Positions 13,452 to 16,152 of a stretch of DNA of 16,152 nt are shown here, one piece after another. Origin of the DNA: CAZBRS01 sp964494475 (GTDB lineage Bacteria; Myxococcota_A; UBA9042; CAZBRS01); contig CAZBRS010000088.1 of assembly GCA_964494475.1 (NCBI GenBank), positions 1 through 16,152 of the forward strand, written 5' to 3'. The translations under genes and the position numbers were made by a program. The notes under the pieces were generated by a model. It searched no databases. It saw only the letters and a program-made list of their open reading frames with translations, and had not been told where the DNA came from. The number at the start of each line of letters is the position of its first letter. Position 1 is the first letter of the stretch.

Positions 13452-14483
13452 CTACTTCACGAGGCCGATGAGCTGGGCGCCCACGCGCAGGAGCACCTGC
13501 ACCTGGCTCTTCGCCAGCTTGTGCTTCACGAGCACGCGCTCCTTCTCGGTGGTCACGCTCGCGCCGTCGAGGTAGGAGGCCACCCCCAGCGTCTTCACGA
13601 GGAACTTGCCCTTCACGTCGGCCAGGCGCTTCTGGATTCGACCCGCGAGATCGGTGGCGCTCTCGGGCTTCGTGGCCAGCGCGACCCCGTCGAAGACCAG
13701 GTCGTCGCCGAGCACCACGCCGCCCACGCTGCCCTCGATGTCGGCCAGCGTGGCGTCGCCCTTCGCGGCGTAGGCCACGCGGGTCTCGGAGGGGTTCACC
13801 GACGCCCACCAGATGGGCCGCGACGTGTCGGCCTGCTTCACGAGCTTCTGCAGCGCGCCGTCCTTCGACGCCGGCGACCCCTTGCCCTGCAGCGTGGGCA
13901 GCGCGTTGCCGAGCGCCTTCTCGCTGCCCGAGGCCACCAGGTCGGGCGACACGAACAGCAGCCACGAGCCCCCCGGGAGGAGCAGCGCGGGCAGGCCGCC
14001 GATGGCCTTCTCCTCGAAGGCGAACGCGGGGACCACGTCCTTCACGGGCTGGGCCGCGCGCTTCGCCGCCACGGCCGCCTCGGCCTCGCGGTTTCGGGCG
14101 GTCTCGGTCGCCGTGGCGGCCTCCTTGGCCGACGCCTCGGCCAGGCCCTTCAGGTGGGCGCGGGTCTTCTCGGCGTCGAACGTGCCGGCCAGCAGGGTGA
14201 GCGGCGTCTTCGAGCCCTTCACGACCACGAGCCCCTCGCGCGCCGTGGCGCCGAACTCGAGGCCGCTGGCGGGCTCGAGGCCGAACACGCCCACCTTGAG
14301 GCCGGTCTTCAGGAAGCGCAGCAGGTCGGGCAGGTGCGGGCTCTTCGCGAGGGTCACGAGGTCGACGCCCACGTACAGGTCGCGCCCCGCCGGAGCGCGG
14401 TCCAGCAGGGCCGGCGTGCCCGCCGACGAGGGGGAGGGTGCGACCAGCGCGAGCACGAAAAGAAGGGGCAGCCAGCGGTGCAT
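13452..14483 (-). CDS. Secreted protein of unknown function (DUF3352-like in style)
   Basis: 343 residues with a signal peptide ending about residue 21 (SPSSAG). The mature part starts PALLDRAPAGRDLYVGVDL, then alternates short beta-strand-like stretches (EGLVVVKGSKTPLTLLAGTF) with helices, a layout reminiscent of DUF3352-type periplasmic proteins; this is a weak resemblance. An Ala/Glu/Lys-rich helical insert runs from about 112 to 145. It has no cysteines and no lipobox and is not an ABC substrate-binding protein by any motif I can see. The ATG has GGAGG five bases upstream. It is first in the operon with the two permeases, 8 bases before the TTG start, and may work with the transporter in the periplasm; this is inference. 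Confidence 0.75.
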   Translation of the reverse strand: MHRWLPLLFVLALVAPSPSSAGTPALLDRAPAGRDLYVGVDLVTLAKSPHLPDLLRFLKTGLKVGVFGLEPASGLEFGATAREGLVVVKGSKTPLTLLAGTFDAEKTRAHLKGLAEASAKEAATATETARNREAEAAVAAKRAAQPVKDVVPAFAFEEKAIGGLPALLLPGGSWLLFVSPDLVASGSEKALGNALPTLQGKGSPASKDGALQKLVKQADTSRPIWWASVNPSETRVAYAAKGDATLADIEGSVGGVVLGDDLVFDGVALATKPESATDLAGRIQKRLADVKGKFLVKTLGVASYLDGASVTTEKERVLVKHKLAKSQVQVLLRVGAQLIGLVK

Positions 14484-14503
14484 GGGATCCTCCGTGTCAC
14501 TCG

Positions 14504-14532
14504 TTCCTATCCGAAGCGCGGGGGCCTGTCAA
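14504..14532 (-). promoter_or_regulatory. Promoter of the secreted protein/permease/Nfu operon
   Basis: Minus strand: perfect TTGACA (14527-14532), a 17-base spacer, then TAGGAA (14504-14509). The start would be near 14497, a leader of about 14 bases carrying GGAGG. The -10 matches consensus at only three positions but resembles other boxes in the window. Confidence 0.5.
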
Positions 14533-14595
14533 AACCGCGCTCGCGGTGCGCTACGAAACTGACGGTTCGACGCCCCTCCCGGCGTTTTCTTCACG

Positions 14596-14624
14596 TTGCG
14601 GGCGAACCCCCACGGTGGTAGGAA
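14596..14624 (+). promoter_or_regulatory. Candidate promoter of the alpha/beta hydrolase gene
   Basis: TTGCGG (14596-14601), a 17-base spacer, then TAGGAA (14619-14624), the same -10-like box as in the opposite-facing promoter about 110 bases to the left. The start would be near 14631, giving a leader of about 20 bases with GGAGG. It lies in the divergent intergenic region 14484-14649; I see nothing else there. Confidence 0.4.
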
Positions 14625-14649
14625 TTCGTCGAATGGTCCGGAGGCGTCG

Positions 14650-15741
14650 ATGACGCTCGGCTTCGTCCTCCTGGGGCTCGTCTTCCTGTACCTGGTGGTG
14701 ACGGTGCTCTCGTGGTGGGTGCTGCGCGTCCCGCAGCGCTACGACGATCGCTACACCGTGCGCACCGACGACGGGGTCGACCTGGCGCTCTTTCGCCTGC
14801 GGGGCCCCGACTCCAAGCGCAGCCCCGTACTGCTCGTGCACGGCATGGGGGTCGACCACCGCGTGTTCGACGTGATGAAGGGCGTCTCGCTGGCCCGATT
14901 CCTGCACGAGCGCGGCTGGGACGTGTGGCTGCTCGACCTGCGCGGCGTCGGCGGCAGCCGCCGGCGGGTGCCTCGCCGCAGCGGCTTCGACGACCACATC
15001 CTGTATGATCTGCCCGCGGCCCTGGCCTTCGTGCGCGAGACCACCCGCCGCCCCACGGCCCACATGCTCGGCTACTCCATGGGGGGCACCGTCGGTTATG
15101 GCTGGTGCGCGCGGAATCCCCACGACGCGGGCCTCCAGTCTTTCGTGGCCCTCGGCTCGCCCTGGCCGGCCGACCTCGGCCCCGAAGCCCGCGCCACCAT
15201 GGGCCTCGCGCGTCACCTGCGCCGCTTGGGCGTCTTTCGCCTCGACGCGTTCGCCAAGCTGGGAGCCTGGTCCCAGGGGCACCGCTACGACCCGATCTGG
15301 CGTTTCCTGGGCGCGCCCAGGGGCATGACCGGTCCCGTGTTCCGGCGCGCCGTCCTGAACGCCTCACAGCCCATCCGCCTCGCGGTGGTCGAAGGCTTCC
15401 GCAAGGCCGCCGAGGCCGGCGAGTGGCGCTCCGACGACGGCACCGTCTCGTACGCCGAGGGCTGGTCGCGCGTGCAGATTCCGGTGCGATTCCTGACCGG
15501 CGACTACGACGTGGTCGTGGCCGGTTCGTGCGTCGAGGGGGCCTGGCGGCGCTGCGGCAGCCCCGAAAAGGAGTTCACCGTGCTCGGCCCCGAGGCCGGC
15601 TGTGCCCAGTCGTACGGGCACGTCGACCTCGCCTGGGGCCGTCACGCCAACGACGACGTCTTTCCGCGCGTCCACGACTGGTTCAAGAGACACGACGCCG
15701 CCTGTGGGGGGGGCACAAGCGGCGTCGTAGGGAGAGAATGA
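14650..15741 (+). CDS. Membrane-anchored alpha/beta hydrolase
   Basis: 363 residues. An N-terminal helix (GFVLLGLVFLYLVVTVLSWWV, about 4-24, with its N-terminus in the cytoplasm) anchors it, so the catalytic domain is probably periplasmic. The hydrolase fold shows LLVHGMG (oxyanion motif, His64-Gly65), the nucleophile elbow LGYSMGG (Ser143), a candidate acid in LTGDYDVVV (Asp285 or Asp287) and the histidine in SYGHVDL (His324). The pattern LLDLRGVGGS and the DLPAALAFV helix resemble lipase/PhaC-like hydrolases, so an ester or lipid substrate is likely; this is inference. The ATG at 14650 is chosen for the GGAGG before it and the membrane helix right after it. It is monocistronic, ended by a strong hairpin 33 bases downstream. 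Two Cys-containing stretches near the end (SCVEGAWRRCG, AGC) could form a disulfide. Confidence 0.87.
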   Translation: MTLGFVLLGLVFLYLVVTVLSWWVLRVPQRYDDRYTVRTDDGVDLALFRLRGPDSKRSPVLLVHGMGVDHRVFDVMKGVSLARFLHERGWDVWLLDLRGVGGSRRRVPRRSGFDDHILYDLPAALAFVRETTRRPTAHMLGYSMGGTVGYGWCARNPHDAGLQSFVALGSPWPADLGPEARATMGLARHLRRLGVFRLDAFAKLGAWSQGHRYDPIWRFLGAPRGMTGPVFRRAVLNASQPIRLAVVEGFRKAAEAGEWRSDDGTVSYAEGWSRVQIPVRFLTGDYDVVVAGSCVEGAWRRCGSPEKEFTVLGPEAGCAQSYGHVDLAWGRHANDDVFPRVHDWFKRHDAACGGGTSGVVGRE

Positions 15742-15773
15742 CGAACCCAACGCACCGGACGGGCCGCCCTGCG

Positions 15774-15821
15774 CGACCGGCGGCGGAGGTGCGGGGGGAG
15801 GGACCTTTCCGCCGCCGGTCG
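15774..15821 (+). terminator. Perfect 14-bp-stem hairpin after the hydrolase, likely terminator
   Basis: CGACCGGCGGCGGA (15774-15787) is exactly complementary to TCCGCCGCCGGTCG (15808-15821); the 20-base loop itself has AGGT/ACCT arms. It lies 33 bases after the stop codon. No T-run follows, as often in very GC-rich genomes, so it may end transcription or protect the 3' end. The rest of the 261-base gap to the tRNA shows only a promoter-like box. Confidence 0.6.
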
Positions 15822-15962
15822 TCGGGTCGGCTTGTCAGTACCCGCGAGCAACGGGGGGACATCGCGTCGCAGGCCACGAGCGCCTCTGTTCGAAGCGCCT
15901 AACTCTACGATGCGCACGCTTCGCCCGGTGTCAAGGCACGAACGTAGATTGTTCACGATAGG

Positions 15963-15992
15963 TTGACAGCGAGCCCCCGCAAACGGGAAACT
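15963..15992 (+). promoter_or_regulatory. Candidate promoter of tRNA-Leu
   Basis: Perfect TTGACA (15963-15968), then with an 18-base spacer GAAACT (15987-15992), three of six to the -10 consensus. Transcription would begin only a few bases before the mature tRNA at 16003. The -35 is convincing, the -10 is weak. Confidence 0.4.
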
Positions 15993-16002
15993 GACCCCGT
16001 TC

Positions 16003-16086
16003 GCCGGGATGGTGGAATGGTAGACACAGGGGACTTAAAATCCCCTGACGCTATGCGTCGTGAGGGTTCGAGCCCCTCTCCCGGCA
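16003..16086 (+). tRNA. trnL: tRNA-Leu (anticodon UAA)
   Basis: Cloverleaf read by eye: acceptor GCCGGGA pairs with TCCCGGC (16079-16085), discriminator A16086; D-arm with GTG/CAC stem; anticodon stem GGGGA/TCCCC with loop CTTAAAA, giving anticodon TAA at 16036-16038; a long variable arm with a perfect GACGC/GCGTC stem, marking a class II tRNA; T-arm GAGGG/CCCTC with TTCGAGC loop. It reads UUA and UUG leucine codons. The 3' CCA is not encoded: the gene continues CCT, so the tail must be added after transcription. UUA is very rare in a genome of this composition. Confidence 0.95.
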
Positions 16087-16152
16087 CCTGCGGAATGACT
16101 GATCTGCAGCCCCGCTACCGGTCCCGTGTCATTCGGAGGGTGTTCCCCGCCA

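Noticed and set aside
11277..13575. Long plus-strand open frames antisense to the two permeases
   Set aside because: Their products are Arg/Gln/Ala/Ser-rich and lack domains; the minus-strand frames have complete permease motifs and membrane helices.
16093..16134. GAATGAC/GTCATTC arms after the tRNA, possible terminator
   Set aside because: The 28-base loop is long, the stem is only seven pairs and no T-run follows; too weak to call.
1..16152. Mobile elements, CRISPR arrays, phage or toxin-antitoxin genes
   Set aside because: I looked for transposase or integrase motifs, regularly spaced repeats and small paired genes and saw none. The tRNA at the right end could be an integration site, but no integrase or repeated tRNA end is visible.

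Overview
The window is a very GC-rich, densely packed stretch of a bacterial chromosome. High G/C at third codon positions, a 12-cysteine lipoprotein of the kind common in Myxococcota, an orphan TonB-like protein, several lipoproteins or secreted proteins, and EF-hands in an envelope protein all point to a Gram-negative bacterium, most likely Myxococcota or a related deltaproteobacterial lineage. That placement is inferred from gene style, not from a marker gene. A run of exactly 100 N at 1183-1282 is a scaffold gap of unknown true length, so this is probably a draft or metagenome-derived assembly.

Layout. (1) 3-989 (+): the end of a protein of unknown function, closed by a hairpin at 989-1010. 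(2) 1036-3263 (-): a lipoprotein L,D-transpeptidase whose 3' end runs into the gap, plus a 48-codon coding fragment on the far side of the gap. (3) 3399-8324 (+): a four-gene cassette of DegT-family PLP aminotransferase, Gfo/Idh/MocA oxidoreductase, radical SAM protein with a cysteine-rich C-terminus, and rhomboid protease. It is joined by a 21-bp gap, a 35-bp overlap and a 4-bp overlap. (4) 8332-10155 (-): a three-gene overlapping envelope operon of Cys-rich lipoprotein, secreted PDZ protein and parvulin-type PPIase lipoprotein. It is divergent, across only about 50 bp, from (5) a TonB-like protein at 10204-11010 (+). (6) 11027-14483 (-): an operon of a secreted protein of unknown function, two peptide-type ABC permeases (OppB/DppB-like and OppC/DppC-like) and a stand-alone Nfu-type Fe-S scaffold. 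(7) 14650-15741 (+): a membrane-anchored alpha/beta hydrolase followed by a perfect 14-bp-stem hairpin. (8) 16003-16086 (+): tRNA-Leu(UAA).

The most unusual object is the OppC/DppC-like permease at 11289-12506. About 110 residues with four canonical EF-hand calcium-binding loops sit in the periplasmic loop between its first membrane helix and its conserved permease core. The loops start at residues 72, 102, 137 and 167, so they form two pairs repeated with a 65-residue period. This suggests a calcium-sensing or calcium-stabilised ABC importer in which the EF-hands face the docking surface of the substrate-binding protein.

Promoter-like sequences recur upstream of several genes: a -35 box (TTGACA in the clearest cases), a 17-bp spacer, and a -10 box resembling TAGAAT, TAGGAA or TAGGAT. 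The clearest is in front of the L,D-transpeptidase.
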